Shown in pieces: positions 17,098-26,935 of a stretch of DNA of 64,000 nucleotides. The notes under the pieces were generated by a model that saw only the letters and a list, made by a program, of their open reading frames with translations, was not told the DNA's origin and ran no database searches. Both the position numbers and the translations under genes were made by a program. Within the stretch, counting starts at the first letter, position 1, and each line of letters starts with the position of its first letter. The stretch comes from Sporomusaceae bacterium FL31. GTDB taxonomy: Bacteria > Bacillota > Negativicutes > DSM-1736 > Dendrosporobacteraceae. Location: assembly GCA_003990955.1 (NCBI GenBank), contig BIFV01000011.1, positions 55,606-119,605 of the forward strand, read 5' to 3'.

Positions 17098-18654
17098 ATG
17101 CGCATCAAAATTCCTAACATTGACCGCGTGGGACTGGTGCATGATATTGCTAAGGTTCTGGCAACCCGACAAATCAACATTATCTCCATGGAGGTTGAGT
17201 TAAAAATATTGTATGTTGAAACCGCACCCCTTACTGCAGAGACAACAACGGCCTTATTCCGCGATCTTAGTACCATCCCTGGTGTCTTGGATATTGTTCT
17301 GGTTGACCTTATGCCGCACCAGGAAAAATCCGAGCAGCTCAGCGCCGTGCTCGCAGCCGCCAACGACGGCATTCTGGCCATTGACCGTCACGGAAGAATT
17401 ACCCAGTACAATCCGGCAGCCGAAAAAATCATGCACATTCCTGCTCACGATGCTTTAGGCCGGGAATTGCTAGCCGTATTTCCCTATTGTCATTCCCTGT
17501 TGGAATCGATTAAAAACGGCCGTAGTTACACCAACCGCGAAGTATTTGCTGAGGGAACAAACAGTCATTACTTGGTTAGCAGCCGCCCTCTGCTGGATCA
17601 GTCAGGCGAGATCACAGGCGCAATGGCCATTCTGAAAGACATTCATGATGTACGTAAGCTTTTTCAGCAGCTTACCGAGCAGCCTGCCCTGACTTTCCAG
17701 GAAATTCTTCATTGCAGCAAAACCATGCAGCAAGTCATTTCACTGGCAAAAGCCTATGCCAAAGGCGATTCCACCGTGCTTATTCGAGGTGAAACCGGCA
17801 CAGGCAAGGAATTGTTTGCCCGAGCCTTACACGCGGCTTCCTCGCGGGCCGATAATATCTTTGTACCGGTTAATTGTGCGGCCATTCCTGACACACTGTT
17901 GGAAAGCGAATTGTTCGGCTATGAAGAAGGAACTTTTACCGGAGCAGTCAAAGGCGGTAAGCAAGGTTTATTTGAATTAGCCAATGGCGGCACGCTGTTT
18001 TTGGATGAGATTGGCGAAACCTCATCTCACTTGCAGGCTAAGCTGCTCAGAGTACTGCAGGATCGCAAAGTAAGGCGAATCGGCAGCAGCCGGGAAATAG
18101 CCGTAGATGTGCGTATTCTGGCAGCAACCAACCGCAAGCTGGAAGATATGATCGTCACAGGCAGTTTTCGGGAAGATTTATATTACCGGCTTAATGTCAT
18201 TCCACTGTTTCTGCCGCCATTGCGGGAACGGCGGGAAGATATTCCACTGCTGGTCGACTTTTTTCTGCGCCGATTTTCAGCCAAGCTGCACAAACAAGTT
18301 GATACGGTCAGTGAAACGGCTTTACAGAAACTTTGCGACTATGCCTGGCCTGGCAATATCCGTGAGCTGGAAAATGTGATTGAACGCGCCATCAATATTG
18401 TTACAGCATCAACACTGCTTACTGAGCACGTTATTTTACATTATGATACTCCAGATAATAAGCCCCATCTGACACAGCTGCATCACACGCTGGAAGAAGC
18501 GCTGGAAAAAACCGAGCGTGAAGTATTGTGCCGGGCACTCCGCCATTTTCATACCTCACGCCAGCTTGGTAAAATGCTGGGTTTATCGCATACTGCTGTA
18601 CTCAAAAAATTGCGCAAGCATGGCTTATCCCTTAACCACTTCACTCCAGCCTAA
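17098..18654 (+). CDS. TyrR-like sigma54-dependent activator: ACT-PAS-AAA-HTH (518 aa)
   Basis: N-terminal ACT domain (1-75; GLVHDIAKVLATRQINI), which binds amino acids in TyrR. PAS follows (80-190; AAANDGILAIDRHGRI), then the AAA+ module with Walker A GETGTGKE, ELFGYEEGTFTGA, Walker B GGTLFLDEIGE and the arginine region REDLYYRLNVIP. A TyrR-type HTH closes it (TSRQLGKMLGLSHTAVLKKLRKHG). The sigma54 contact loop reads GTFTGA, not GAFTGA, one conservative change. The start is ATG 17098 with AAAGGAGGAG upstream. Neighbours are an amino acid permease and ald, the latter with a clear sigma54 promoter, so ald is the probable target. Confidence 0.92.
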   Translation: MRIKIPNIDRVGLVHDIAKVLATRQINIISMEVELKILYVETAPLTAETTTALFRDLSTIPGVLDIVLVDLMPHQEKSEQLSAVLAAANDGILAIDRHGRITQYNPAAEKIMHIPAHDALGRELLAVFPYCHSLLESIKNGRSYTNREVFAEGTNSHYLVSSRPLLDQSGEITGAMAILKDIHDVRKLFQQLTEQPALTFQEILHCSKTMQQVISLAKAYAKGDSTVLIRGETGTGKELFARALHAASSRADNIFVPVNCAAIPDTLLESELFGYEEGTFTGAVKGGKQGLFELANGGTLFLDEIGETSSHLQAKLLRVLQDRKVRRIGSSREIAVDVRILAATNRKLEDMIVTGSFREDLYYRLNVIPLFLPPLRERREDIPLLVDFFLRRFSAKLHKQVDTVSETALQKLCDYAWPGNIRELENVIERAINIVTASTLLTEHVILHYDTPDNKPHLTQLHHTLEEALEKTEREVLCRALRHFHTSRQLGKMLGLSHTAVLKKLRKHGLSLNHFTPA

Positions 18655-18703
18655 CCATCCGTACACATGCCTCTTCTGATACACCCTATTTGCTGCTAGA
18701 ATG

Positions 18704-18738
18704 ATAAAAGAGGCGCTGTTTTCAGCGCCTCTTTTATT
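18704..18738. terminator. Bidirectional terminator, activator / permease
   Basis: ATAAAAGAGGCGCTG and CAGCGCCTCTTTTAT arms around TTTT. Confidence 0.9.
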
Positions 18739-18756
18739 ATGGGCAACATCCCTTGG

Positions 18757-20166
18757 TCATCCTTGTTTATTCATAACATGTTTGCTCTCATCCTGATTTA
18801 AAGTGCTGTTTTTATAACTATAGCCAAAATAGACCAGGAGTCCGACTATGCACCAGACCACAAAGCGAATCCAAGTATCCATTGGCAGATTATACATGAG
18901 AAAACCGCAAGACAATACGGCTAACGGCGATATGACGATAAGCGCCGGGCATCGGAAAGAACGGTGAATGTCCGGTTTCGTATACCTGAGCACCAGAACG
19001 CCGATAGCTGCGACTAAAAACGCACTCAATGTCCCGATATTGGCCATTTCAGCAATCAGGCCAATCGGAGCAAAACCAGCAATGGCGGCAACTAAAATAG
19101 CCCCCACAATGGTCACCATATAGGGCGTCTTATAAACGGGGTGCACCTTGCAAATAGAGGCAGGCACCATACCGTCACGGGACATGGCAAAAAACACGCG
19201 AGCCTGCCCATACAATAAGACCAGCAATACTGTGGTAATGCCGCAAATAGCACCAACCCCAACCAGCGCCGAACCAAGATTGTAGCCAATATAGCGCAGG
19301 GCATAAGCGACCGGTTCCGGATTATTAAGCGAAGTGTAAGGTACCACCCCGGTCAGTACGGCAGAAACCCCCACATATAAGATGGTGCAGACCACCAGCG
19401 AACCAATAATTCCAATTGGCAGATCCCGCCCTGGATTTCGGCATTCTTCGGCTGAAGTAGCGACTGCATCAAAACCGATATAGGCAAAGAAGACAATGGC
19501 TGCACCACCAGCTACACCTGCAAATCCAAAGGGCATAAAGGGTTCCCAGTTTGCAGGATTGACTTTTGGACCGGCCAGAAATAAAAAGATAAACACAGCA
19601 GCCAGTTTAATAATAACCAAAACTTTATTTAAAGTGGCACTTTCTTTGGTACCCCGCACCAACAGAAAACTTAAAAATAGAACAACTAAAATTGCCGGTA
19701 TATTGATAATGCCGCCGTCTGCAGGCACTAGCGTATAAGCCTTAGGTAAATCAATACCACCGGCTTTCAGCAAGCCAACCACGTAGCCCGACCAACCGGC
19801 CGCGACCGCACTGGAAGTAACCGTATATTCTAGAATCAGATTCCAGCCAACCATAAAAGCAATAAACTCACCCAATGAAGCATAAGTATACGTATAAGCG
19901 CTGCCCGCCGACGGAACAATGGAGGCAAATTCAGCATAAGCTAGTGCGGCAAAAGCACAAGCCAGACCAGAAAGCACAAAAGATAACATAACAGCTGGAC
20001 CGGCGTATTTGGCGGCGGCAACACCGGTAAGCACAAAAATACCGGTTCCGATGATGCAGCCAATCCCCAGCAAGACCAGATCAGTAGCACCCAGGTTCTT
20101 TTTCATTCCTGAATTTTCAGCCATCGACTTCAAAGTCTCGATACTTTTCGTTCTGAAAAGATCCAT
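18757..20166 (-). CDS. APC-family amino acid permease (YfnA/CAT type, 469 aa)
   Basis: Twelve to thirteen hydrophobic segments. The first carries GIGCIIGTGIFVLTG, the unwound substrate-site helix of APC carriers, and CAFAALAYAEFASIVPSAGSAYTYTY is typical of cationic/neutral amino acid antiporters. The start is ATG 20166 (AGGAGG 6 nt upstream); an ATG two codons earlier lies too close to that site. It sits between the TyrR-like activator and ald, pointing to uptake of alanine or another amino acid for catabolism. The substrate cannot be read from the sequence. Confidence 0.88.
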   Translation of the reverse strand: MDLFRTKSIETLKSMAENSGMKKNLGATDLVLLGIGCIIGTGIFVLTGVAAAKYAGPAVMLSFVLSGLACAFAALAYAEFASIVPSAGSAYTYTYASLGEFIAFMVGWNLILEYTVTSSAVAAGWSGYVVGLLKAGGIDLPKAYTLVPADGGIINIPAILVVLFLSFLLVRGTKESATLNKVLVIIKLAAVFIFLFLAGPKVNPANWEPFMPFGFAGVAGGAAIVFFAYIGFDAVATSAEECRNPGRDLPIGIIGSLVVCTILYVGVSAVLTGVVPYTSLNNPEPVAYALRYIGYNLGSALVGVGAICGITTVLLVLLYGQARVFFAMSRDGMVPASICKVHPVYKTPYMVTIVGAILVAAIAGFAPIGLIAEMANIGTLSAFLVAAIGVLVLRYTKPDIHRSFRCPALIVISPLAVLSCGFLMYNLPMDTWIRFVVWCIVGLLVYFGYSYKNSTLNQDESKHVMNKQG

Positions 20167-20341
20167 ACACATCCTCCTATTAATCTTTTATTAACAGCCT
20201 GCTAATTCACAGACATTGTAATTTTGTAATTTGTTTAAATTTTCAATTAATTTTTGATATTAAAATGGTTCTATGCCAATCAGCAGACGAATAAGGTCAT
20301 ACTGTCGCCCGTTCATTTTGACATAGAACCGGTAAAACATT

Positions 20342-21457
20342 TTACATCAGTTCATGCAATTCACAGTAAGCGAGATTTAAATCATCAGCAACACTCTTAT
20401 ACGTTACCTTGCCATTAAGAACATTGACGCCTTTTGCCAGCCCGGCATTATCCAAAACAGCTTGCCTCCAGCCTTTATTGGCAATTTGCAGCGCATAACC
20501 CAAAGTAGCATTTGTCAGAGCTAACGTGGAGGTGCGAGCTACTGCACCTGGCATATTAGCAACCGAATAATGAATGACACCATATTGACTATAAGTTGGA
20601 TCGCTGTGCGTGGTTACCCGGTCAATTGTTTCAATAGAACCGCCTTGATCAATGGCCACATCGACAATGACTGAGCCTGCATCCATGCTCTTGACCATTT
20701 CATGGCTTACCAGTTTAGGCGCTCTGGCACCAGGAATCAGTACTGCGCCAACTAGCAAGTCTGCTTTCTGCACCCAATTGGCAATATTATAACTATTCGA
20801 CATAACGGTCACGACACGGCTGCCAAAGATATCATCCAGATAGCGCAGACGATCTAGTGAACGGTCAATGATGGTCACCCGTGCTCCAAGACCAACCGCC
20901 ATTTTTGCCGCGTTTGTACCCACAATGCCGCCGCCGATAATGACAACTTGCGCTGCCTCAACACCTGGGACGCCACCTAGTAAAATGCCTTTTCCGCCAT
21001 AAGGTTTTTCAAGGAGCTGCGCGCCGATCTGTACCGACATACGGCCAGCAACTTCACTCATAGGTGACAACAATGGCAGTGAATGACCGGCTCCTTCAAT
21101 GGTTTCATAAGCAATACCGACTACCTTTTTGTCTAACAGCGCTCGCGTCAATTCTGGTTCAGGAGCAAGATGCAAATACGTATAGACAATCTGACCTTCA
21201 TGGAAAAGATCATACTCTTCAGGAAGTGGCTCTTTCACCTTAATGATCATTTCGGCTTCATCAAACAATGCCTTTTTATCGCTTATGATTTGACCGCCGG
21301 CTTTACTATAGTGTTCATCAGTAAAGCCACTGCCAATTCCGGCGCTCTTTTCAACTAATACACGATGACCAGCCTTACACAAGGCTTCGGTACCTGCCGG
21401 AGTCAGACCGACCCGATTCTCGCTGTTCTTAATTTCCTTAGCTACTCCAATAATCAT
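20342..21457 (-). CDS. ald: Alanine dehydrogenase (371 aa)
   Basis: Usual length and landmarks: [20 protein letters not shown], catalytic Lys in [13 protein letters not shown], His in [12 protein letters not shown], and the NAD Rossmann loop [14 protein letters not shown]. Converts L-alanine to pyruvate and ammonia with NAD. The start is ATG 21457 with GGAGGG 7 nt upstream. A sigma54 promoter lies about 50 bp upstream and a 24-bp perfect inverted repeat about 140 bp upstream, so expression is likely controlled by the TyrR-like activator at 17.1 kb. Confidence 0.96.
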   Translation of the reverse strand: MIIGVAKEIKNSENRVGLTPAGTEALCKAGHRVLVEKSAGIGSGFTDEHYSKAGGQIISDKKALFDEAEMIIKVKEPLPEEYDLFHEGQIVYTYLHLAPEPELTRALLDKKVVGIAYETIEGAGHSLPLLSPMSEVAGRMSVQIGAQLLEKPYGGKGILLGGVPGVEAAQVVIIGGGIVGTNAAKMAVGLGARVTIIDRSLDRLRYLDDIFGSRVVTVMSNSYNIANWVQKADLLVGAVLIPGARAPKLVSHEMVKSMDAGSVIVDVAIDQGGSIETIDRVTTHSDPTYSQYGVIHYSVANMPGAVARTSTLALTNATLGYALQIANKGWRQAVLDNAGLAKGVNVLNGKVTYKSVADDLNLAYCELHELM

Positions 21458-21501
21458 ATTGAGTCCCTCCATGAATTAAATTAATTGCTGCTTTCTAATA
21501 T

Positions 21502-21518
21502 TGCAAAAGTGATGCCAA
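21502..21518 (-). promoter_or_regulatory. Sigma54 (-24/-12) promoter of ald
   Basis: Minus strand TTGGCAT-N5-TTGCA with the invariant GG and GC one turn apart; the predicted start is about 35 nt before the ald ATG. Confidence 0.75.
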
Positions 21519-21573
21519 GTCACGAGAACGCAACGAAAGGCTATTGGCAGCATAGTAGGTAAACTTTTGTTTC

Positions 21574-21625
21574 CAAATTATGGAATGATAAGTTTCCAGA
21601 CGGAAACTTATCATTCCATAATTTG
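21574..21625. promoter_or_regulatory. 24-bp perfect inverted repeat upstream of ald
   Basis: The arms 21574-21597 and 21602-21625 are perfect complements around the loop AGAC; the inner part is GATAAGTTTCC/GGAAACTTATC. No T run follows on either strand, so it is a poor terminator. Its centre lies about 95 bp from the sigma54 -12 element, the usual distance of an upstream activator site. Confidence 0.6.
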
Positions 21626-21675
21626 AAGCTTCCTGATACGAGGATACAGACAAACGCCGTACCTCCCTTTAATAA

Positions 21676-21723
21676 AATAATGCCGCCAATTGAGTCATCA
21701 GGCTCAATTGGCGGCATTATTAT
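21676..21723 (-). terminator. Terminator of the PhoB/PhoP-type regulator
   Basis: AATAATGCCGCCAATTGAG and its complement around an 8-nt loop, followed by a T-rich stretch. Confidence 0.85.
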
Positions 21724-21732
21724 TCTTCTTCG

Positions 21733-22425
21733 TTAAATATCACGAAAACGGTAACCAACACCACGTACTGTCTCAATAGCATCGGCAACTTCCGGTTCAG
21801 CAGCTAGTTTGGCTCGGAGATGGCGCACATGCACATCGACCGTTCTGGTATCACCAAAATATTCATAACCCCAAACTTTCTCTAATAATTGCTCGCGGCT
21901 ATAAACCTTGCCCAAATTCGTAATAAATAATTTCAACAGTTCGTATTCTTTGGGTGTTAATTCTAACTTATCTTTCGTTAAAAAAGCTTCATAGCGGCTG
22001 AAATTAAGCTTGAGTTTGCCAACAATCAGTTCACCAGTCGGCAAATTCTCCTTATTACTGCGACGCAGCACGGCTTTAATGCGAGCCACTAACTCCCGCG
22101 GGCTAAAGGGTTTTGTCAGATAATCATCAGCACCAAGTTCCAGTCCGATAATTTTATCAATTTCTTCATTTTTAGCGGTCAGCATAATAATCGGAATTCC
22201 CGCAGTATTGTGTTGACTCTTCAAGGTACGGCAAATTTCCAAACCATCCATGCCGGGCAGCATTAAATCAAGGACAACTAAATCCGGCTTTTCAGCTTTA
22301 GCAGTCATCAAGCCATTCGTACCTTCCTCTGCCTCTAATACCGTATAGCCTTCTTTTTGTAAGTTAAATTTTAATAGCTCCCGAATTGATGCTTCATCAT
22401 CAACAATTAATATTGTACCTGTCAT
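21733..22425 (-). CDS. OmpR/PhoB-type response regulator (230 aa)
   Basis: Receiver with ILIVDDEASIRELL, phospho-Asp in LVVLDLMLPGMDG and Lys in DDYLTKPFSPREL, then a winged-helix effector ending TVDVHVRHLRAKL and GVGYRF. The start is ATG 22425 with AAAGGAGT 7 nt upstream. No kinase is adjacent. Sequence type and the unpaired phoR at 7.7 kb suggest it is the PhoP/PhoB regulator that binds the TTAACA boxes in this window, but a WalR/ResD-like role is possible. Confidence 0.85.
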   Translation of the reverse strand: MTGTILIVDDEASIRELLKFNLQKEGYTVLEAEEGTNGLMTAKAEKPDLVVLDLMLPGMDGLEICRTLKSQHNTAGIPIIMLTAKNEEIDKIIGLELGADDYLTKPFSPRELVARIKAVLRRSNKENLPTGELIVGKLKLNFSRYEAFLTKDKLELTPKEYELLKLFITNLGKVYSREQLLEKVWGYEYFGDTRTVDVHVRHLRAKLAAEPEVADAIETVRGVGYRFRDI

Positions 22426-22483
22426 ATGTTTCACTCCTTTGGGGAACAAAATCAGCCTGAGACAGAAACCTTTATATTTAAAT

Positions 22484-22516
22484 AAAAACCAGGTTAAAAA
22501 ATAACCTGGTTTTTAT
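22484..22516 (-). terminator. Terminator of the HU gene
   Basis: AAAACCAGGTTA/TAACCTGGTTTTT arms with flanking A and T runs. Confidence 0.85.
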
Positions 22517-22522
22517 TGTATA

Positions 22523-22798
22523 TTATTGGTTAATGGCGTCTTTAAGGCCTTTGCCAGCTTTGAACACTGGGTTCTTAGAAGCTGGAATAGTAATTTCTGC
22601 GCCTGTTTGTGGATTGCGGCCTTTTCTTTCTTCGCGAGTTTTCACTTCGAAAGTACCAAAGCCGATAATCTGCACTTTATCATCGAGCACCAAAGCTTCT
22701 TCAATGCTGGCGAACAGAGCGTTAACAGCTTTCTCTGCATCCTTTTTTGTAAGGCCTGCTTTTTCAGCAACGCTGGCTACTAATTCAGTTTTATTCAC
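22523..22798 (-). CDS. hup: HU family nucleoid protein (91 aa)
   Basis: Full-length [48 protein letters not shown] (the DNA-inserting arm) and the [10 protein letters not shown] end. Binds and bends DNA as a dimer. Single gene with its own terminator and a good ribosome site. Confidence 0.97.
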   Translation of the reverse strand: MNKTELVASVAEKAGLTKKDAEKAVNALFASIEEALVLDDKVQIIGFGTFEVKTREERKGRNPQTGAEITIPASKNPVFKAGKGLKDAINQ

Positions 22799-22897
22799 AA
22801 ATTCATCCTCCTCGTGAAATCGTTACGAATAGCATTATTCGCTATTTGTCTTTTTATTCCTGTCTACTTACAAAAATTTTGCCAAAATTTACTGAGC

Positions 22898-24364
22898 CTA
22901 TTTTTCTAGGACTTTTGCTTCATCCCACAGCTTATCAAGTTCAGCTAGCGTAAATTGCTCCCATTTTAAGCCTTTTTCCTGCACTCTGGCCTCAATATGA
23001 GCGAACCGGCGTTTGAATTTGTTGTTAGTCACATTAAGAGCAACTTCGGCATCGATCTTTAAAAAACGAGCTAAATTGACTACAGCAAATAAGATATCGC
23101 CAAGCTCACCTTCCATCGCCTCTGCATTGCCTGCTTGCATCGCTTCTTTAAGTTCAGTAACTTCTTCCTCTATTTTTTCCCAAACCGGTGCAATATTATC
23201 CCAGTCAAAGCCAACTTTTGCAGCTTTAGCCTGCAGTTTATACGCTTTCATCAAGCTTGGCAAATCCTGCGGAACGCCGTCAAGCACCGAAGTACGTTCA
23301 TTTCCCTTTTCCTGCTTCTTAATTTGTTCCCAGTTCAGTACTACATCGCCAGCGTCACGAACGGTAATGTCACCAAAAACATGCGGGTGACGGCGCACCA
23401 TCTTGGCTGTCACACCATCAATCACATCTTGCATACTAAACTCGCCGCATTCTTCAGCCACCCGGGCATGAAATACAATTTGCAGCAATACGTCCCCTAA
23501 CTCTTCACAAAGTTTATCACTCTCACCCAAATCAATGGCTTCCAAAACTTCATAGACTTCTTCCACGAAATAGCGGCGCAGGCTGTCATGAGTTTGTTCA
23601 ATATCCCATATACAGCCCCCAGGAGAGCGCAGGCGGGCCATAACGTCAATAATAGGGGTAAGATCAAAGCGTTCAGCTTTGACAGCCCTAGCGGGCACGT
23701 AGACGCTTGTCAGATGATCAATCACCGGGAGACGGTCTAGTTCAAATAAAGGGACTTGATTGATTTCCTCATCAGGCAGTCCCAAATTTCGCACTGCCGT
23801 GATGACATAGTCATCCGGATAAAGTTCCATGAGTGCCAGTTTCGTGTCTGATGCCACTTGGCGGTTATAAACTTGAGTCACCACCAGCGCAGTATTCAAT
23901 TCGGGTGGTAACGCAAGCAAATCCGAACTATCTACCACAGTCAGTCCATCAATTGGATCAATTCCCAATTTAACATATAATACTTCAATAAAGCTCATCC
24001 CCGGTAAAATCCGCACCGGTACTTGCTGCTGAGCGGCAAATGCGCGGATCAGGGTGACTGTTTTCTCGGCCACCAAAGGACTTCCGGGTACGGCATACAC
24101 GATACGCTGTCCCTCTTTAACCTGGCGCAAACAGTCTTTAGCTATAAACTCATAGACTTGTTCAAAAGTCTGTTGCTCATCATACACATAATCATAGCTG
24201 GTAAATTGAACTCCGCGTGCCCTCAATTCAGCAACAGTCGGATGCTTGGCTGTTCTGAGCAGCAGCTTGTCTGCCGTTGTCAGCATGTCCCAAGTTTCCA
24301 TAGTAAGAAGGCCGAGTCCCCCCGGCCCTAATCCCACAATGATTAATTCTCCCAATCCAGTCAT
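22898..24364 (-). CDS. yabN: YabN-type fusion: tetrapyrrole-methylase-like domain + MazG (488 aa)
   Basis: The N-terminal SAM-dependent methylase-like domain (1-210; IIVGLGPGGLGLLT, YAVPGSPLVAEKT) is fused to two MazG pyrophosphohydrolase domains (from about 230; GGCIWDIEQTHDSLRRY, EEVYEVLEAI, ELGDVLLQIVFHAR). Hydrolyses nucleoside triphosphates to monophosphates and pyrophosphate; the methylase substrate is unknown. ATG 24364 has AAGGGG directly before it, so TTG 24355 (9 nt from that site) may be the true start. Downstream of the spoVB-like gene by 4 bp, the same order as in Bacillus. Confidence 0.93.
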   Translation of the reverse strand: MTGLGELIIVGLGPGGLGLLTMETWDMLTTADKLLLRTAKHPTVAELRARGVQFTSYDYVYDEQQTFEQVYEFIAKDCLRQVKEGQRIVYAVPGSPLVAEKTVTLIRAFAAQQQVPVRILPGMSFIEVLYVKLGIDPIDGLTVVDSSDLLALPPELNTALVVTQVYNRQVASDTKLALMELYPDDYVITAVRNLGLPDEEINQVPLFELDRLPVIDHLTSVYVPARAVKAERFDLTPIIDVMARLRSPGGCIWDIEQTHDSLRRYFVEEVYEVLEAIDLGESDKLCEELGDVLLQIVFHARVAEECGEFSMQDVIDGVTAKMVRRHPHVFGDITVRDAGDVVLNWEQIKKQEKGNERTSVLDGVPQDLPSLMKAYKLQAKAAKVGFDWDNIAPVWEKIEEEVTELKEAMQAGNAEAMEGELGDILFAVVNLARFLKIDAEVALNVTNNKFKRRFAHIEARVQEKGLKWEQFTLAELDKLWDEAKVLEK

Positions 24365-24368
24365 CCCC

Positions 24369-25979
24369 TTATTTTCGCAGCAACCTTAATTGATACAATA
24401 TCCGGATTAATTTGGTTCCTACTTTTGGTACTTTCTCAACATCACGTTCATCGACTCCTCCCATTGCCAACAGCGAAACTCCATAAACGGCTCCGCCTAT
24501 GCCAATAGCTAAGATCGTCGCAATGGTATTGTGATAAATTTTAGCCATAACAGCATCATAAGTTAACAGGACAATCCCGCCCATAATAGCTGCCGAGCAG
24601 ATGGCTTTAAAAGTATCCTTTACATTAATACTAAAACCCACATAACGATAAACAAAATAAATATTAAGTACAGCAGCCACCCCAAAGTCAGCATTGGTAG
24701 CCCAGGCTGCCCCTTTAATTCCTAGGCTGGGGATGGCTGTAAGCACCCAGCTTAGCACAATTTTTACCACTGCCGAAATAGCCATATTGATCAGTGGTAT
24801 GGTAGTATGGCCTAAGCCTTGCAGCACCCCGGTAGTAACCTGACCTATTCCCAGCAGCACAATCCCCAAAGAAAGAATAGCAATTGAGCTTCCTGCATTA
24901 GGCGTACCATAAAGCATCTGGGAAATCGGCGTGGCCAGCAGCCACATCCCAACAAAACTAGGAATGGTAATCATATTGGCAATTCGCATGGCAGTTACGG
25001 TGCGCTGATAAATTCGCTTATGATCTCTCAATGTAAAGGCTTCCGATACAGCCGGAACCAGACTGGCCGCTAAAGACGCAGTGAGGATTGTCGGCAGGTT
25101 GACTAAAGCTACGGCCATTCCTGTCAGATAACCAAACAGCTCAGTGGCCTGTTCAACCGTAAAGCCGGCAACTTCTAATCTGGCTGGCACGATCAATAAA
25201 TCGATATTGGAAACTAGCGGCAGCATAATATTTGCCAGCGATACCGGCAAAGCCAGCTTCACAATTCGCGATATAATGCTGACACTGGATTCCTGCTTAA
25301 CATCAGCTTGCAGCGCAACCTGGCTCTTATAAACCGTACGCTGACGCCAATAATAATAGAGTAATACCAGTAACCCGGCTGCCGCTCCCGGCCCTGCACC
25401 AAAACTGGCACCAGCAGCAGCATATTCTAAGCCTTGCGGCAACAGAATAAAAGCCAGGGCAATCATGGTAACAACACGTACCAATTGCTCAAAAATCTGT
25501 GAAACAGCAGTTGGAGTCATCATTTGTAGCCCTTGAAAATAACCGCGGTAACTCGATAAGACTGTCACAAAAAATATCGCCGGTGACAAAGCAGCGATGG
25601 CATAATAAGCGCGAGAATCTCGCACATATTGGTTTTCAATCAGCCAACCTGCCCCGAAATACAAAATAAAGGTAAAGATTAATCCCGTTACCGCTAATAC
25701 ACTGAGCGATATGCGAAAAACTCTATTTGCCCCCCGATAATCGGCGCGGGCAATCTTTTCAGCCACAATAATGGAAATAGCGACTGGAATTCCGGCAGAT
25801 GATACGCTAAGTGCCAATAGATAAATTGGATAAGCCATCTGGTAAAGTCCAATACCTTCGCCACCCAGCAAACGGGATAATAAGATGCGATTGACCGAGC
25901 CGATAATTTTAACAATAACACCGGCTACTGTTAAGATGAGTGCTCCTCGTAAAAATGTATCTTTACTCACTAAAGTCAT
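24369..25979 (-). CDS. SpoVB/YabM-type MOP flippase (about 536 aa)
   Basis: About 14 membrane segments of the MurJ/SpoVB family, with LRGALILTVAGVIVKIIGSVNRILLSRLLGGEGIGLYQ at the start given as the first helix pair. Members move lipid-linked sugars across the membrane for wall or cortex synthesis. The start is taken at ATG 25979 after GGGGAG; GTG at 25970 is also possible. Position between spoVT and yabN matches yabM in Bacillus. Confidence 0.88.
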   Translation of the reverse strand: MTLVSKDTFLRGALILTVAGVIVKIIGSVNRILLSRLLGGEGIGLYQMAYPIYLLALSVSSAGIPVAISIIVAEKIARADYRGANRVFRISLSVLAVTGLIFTFILYFGAGWLIENQYVRDSRAYYAIAALSPAIFFVTVLSSYRGYFQGLQMMTPTAVSQIFEQLVRVVTMIALAFILLPQGLEYAAAGASFGAGPGAAAGLLVLLYYYWRQRTVYKSQVALQADVKQESSVSIISRIVKLALPVSLANIMLPLVSNIDLLIVPARLEVAGFTVEQATELFGYLTGMAVALVNLPTILTASLAASLVPAVSEAFTLRDHKRIYQRTVTAMRIANMITIPSFVGMWLLATPISQMLYGTPNAGSSIAILSLGIVLLGIGQVTTGVLQGLGHTTIPLINMAISAVVKIVLSWVLTAIPSLGIKGAAWATNADFGVAAVLNIYFVYRYVGFSINVKDTFKAICSAAIMGGIVLLTYDAVMAKIYHNTIATILAIGIGGAVYGVSLLAMGGVDERDVEKVPKVGTKLIRILYQLRLLRK

Positions 25980-26208
25980 TCCTCTCCCCACATTGCTATT
26001 AAACTTATTAAGTGAGCCTTGATCAAGGTAAAGCAGTACTTCCCTTAATCTTAATCGAATTCATCCAGGGACCAGCCGCTCTTAACTGCTGCAGGCAGAA
26101 ACAATGCTGCTACTAAGAACCCCGTTTTTTAACTGTGCATGGTAGTATTATAGCAAAATATGGACGCGGTTCCAAAGAAATCTGGCAAAATAATCCTGAC
26201 AATAGAAA

Positions 26209-26233
26209 AGTAGCGAACGGCGTCCGCTACTCA
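26209..26233 (-). terminator. Terminator of spoVT
   Basis: Minus strand AGTAGCG-N9-CGCTACT followed by TTTTCT. Confidence 0.65.
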
Positions 26234-26252
26234 CAAAACAAAAAAGAGCAAA

Positions 26253-26825
26253 TTATTGTGACATCTGTTTAGCTAGAAAACCTGCAGCAGTTTCAGCGAG
26301 TTTTACTTCCATATCACCCATTTGGACGCCAGCTTGTTTAGAACAGATTACTACTGCACCAATAGCATCGCCTTCGACAATGATTGGCGCGATGACTTCT
26401 GCGGTAAACTTGCAACTTTCATCTTCATCATCATCCGTGTCAATCGGGCATACTTTGCCGTGTTTGTACTCGCTTGGATTATTGATTAGTACGGCTTTGC
26501 GGTCTTCCATTACTTTTTCTACTATCGAGCCTATCGGCTTGTTCAAGAACTCTTTCTTCGAAGCACCAGCTACAGCGACTACATTGTCTCGGTCGGCAAT
26601 AAGAATGATCTGGCCAATAGCTTCATATAAAGAATCGCAGTATTCCTTAGCAAAATCACCCAATTCACCTACTGGGGAGTATTTTTTCAGGATGACCTCA
26701 CCTTCACGGTCTACATAAATTTCCAGTGGATCACCTTCGCGTATTCTAAGTGTTCTACGTATTTCTTTTGGTATGACAACTCTACCCAAGTCATCAATTC
26801 TTCTAACGATTCCTGTCGCTTTCAC
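26253..26825 (-). CDS. spoVT: Stage V sporulation regulator SpoVT (190 aa)
   Basis: N-terminal AbrB swapped-hairpin DNA-binding domain (KATGIVRRIDDLGRVVIPKE, RIREGDPLEIYV) followed by a GAF domain (about 60-180). Regulates forespore genes. The start is GTG 26825 with AAAGGGGGG 6 nt upstream. It lies downstream of mfd as in Bacillus and is direct evidence that the organism forms spores. Confidence 0.96.
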   Translation of the reverse strand: MKATGIVRRIDDLGRVVIPKEIRRTLRIREGDPLEIYVDREGEVILKKYSPVGELGDFAKEYCDSLYEAIGQIILIADRDNVVAVAGASKKEFLNKPIGSIVEKVMEDRKAVLINNPSEYKHGKVCPIDTDDDEDESCKFTAEVIAPIIVEGDAIGAVVICSKQAGVQMGDMEVKLAETAAGFLAKQMSQ

Positions 26826-26935
26826 CAGTATCCCCCCTTTTCTACAGTTTTTGACATTTAGCCTCAGTGATAGTATATATCCCGCCAAGCATTTTTATTC
26901 ATGGATTACCAGCATTATCAAACAGCCAAAAACGC

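Noticed and set aside
20180..20345. Sigma54 promoter before the amino acid permease
   Set aside because: A TTGGCAT string is present near 20271-20280, but the -12 TTGC half is missing.
21574..21625. Terminator reading of the 24-bp palindrome
   Set aside because: No T run on either strand, and a complete terminator for the upstream gene already stands at 21676-21723.
23013..23500. Plus-strand frames opposite yabN
   Set aside because: Complement of conserved MazG codons, with no ribosome site.
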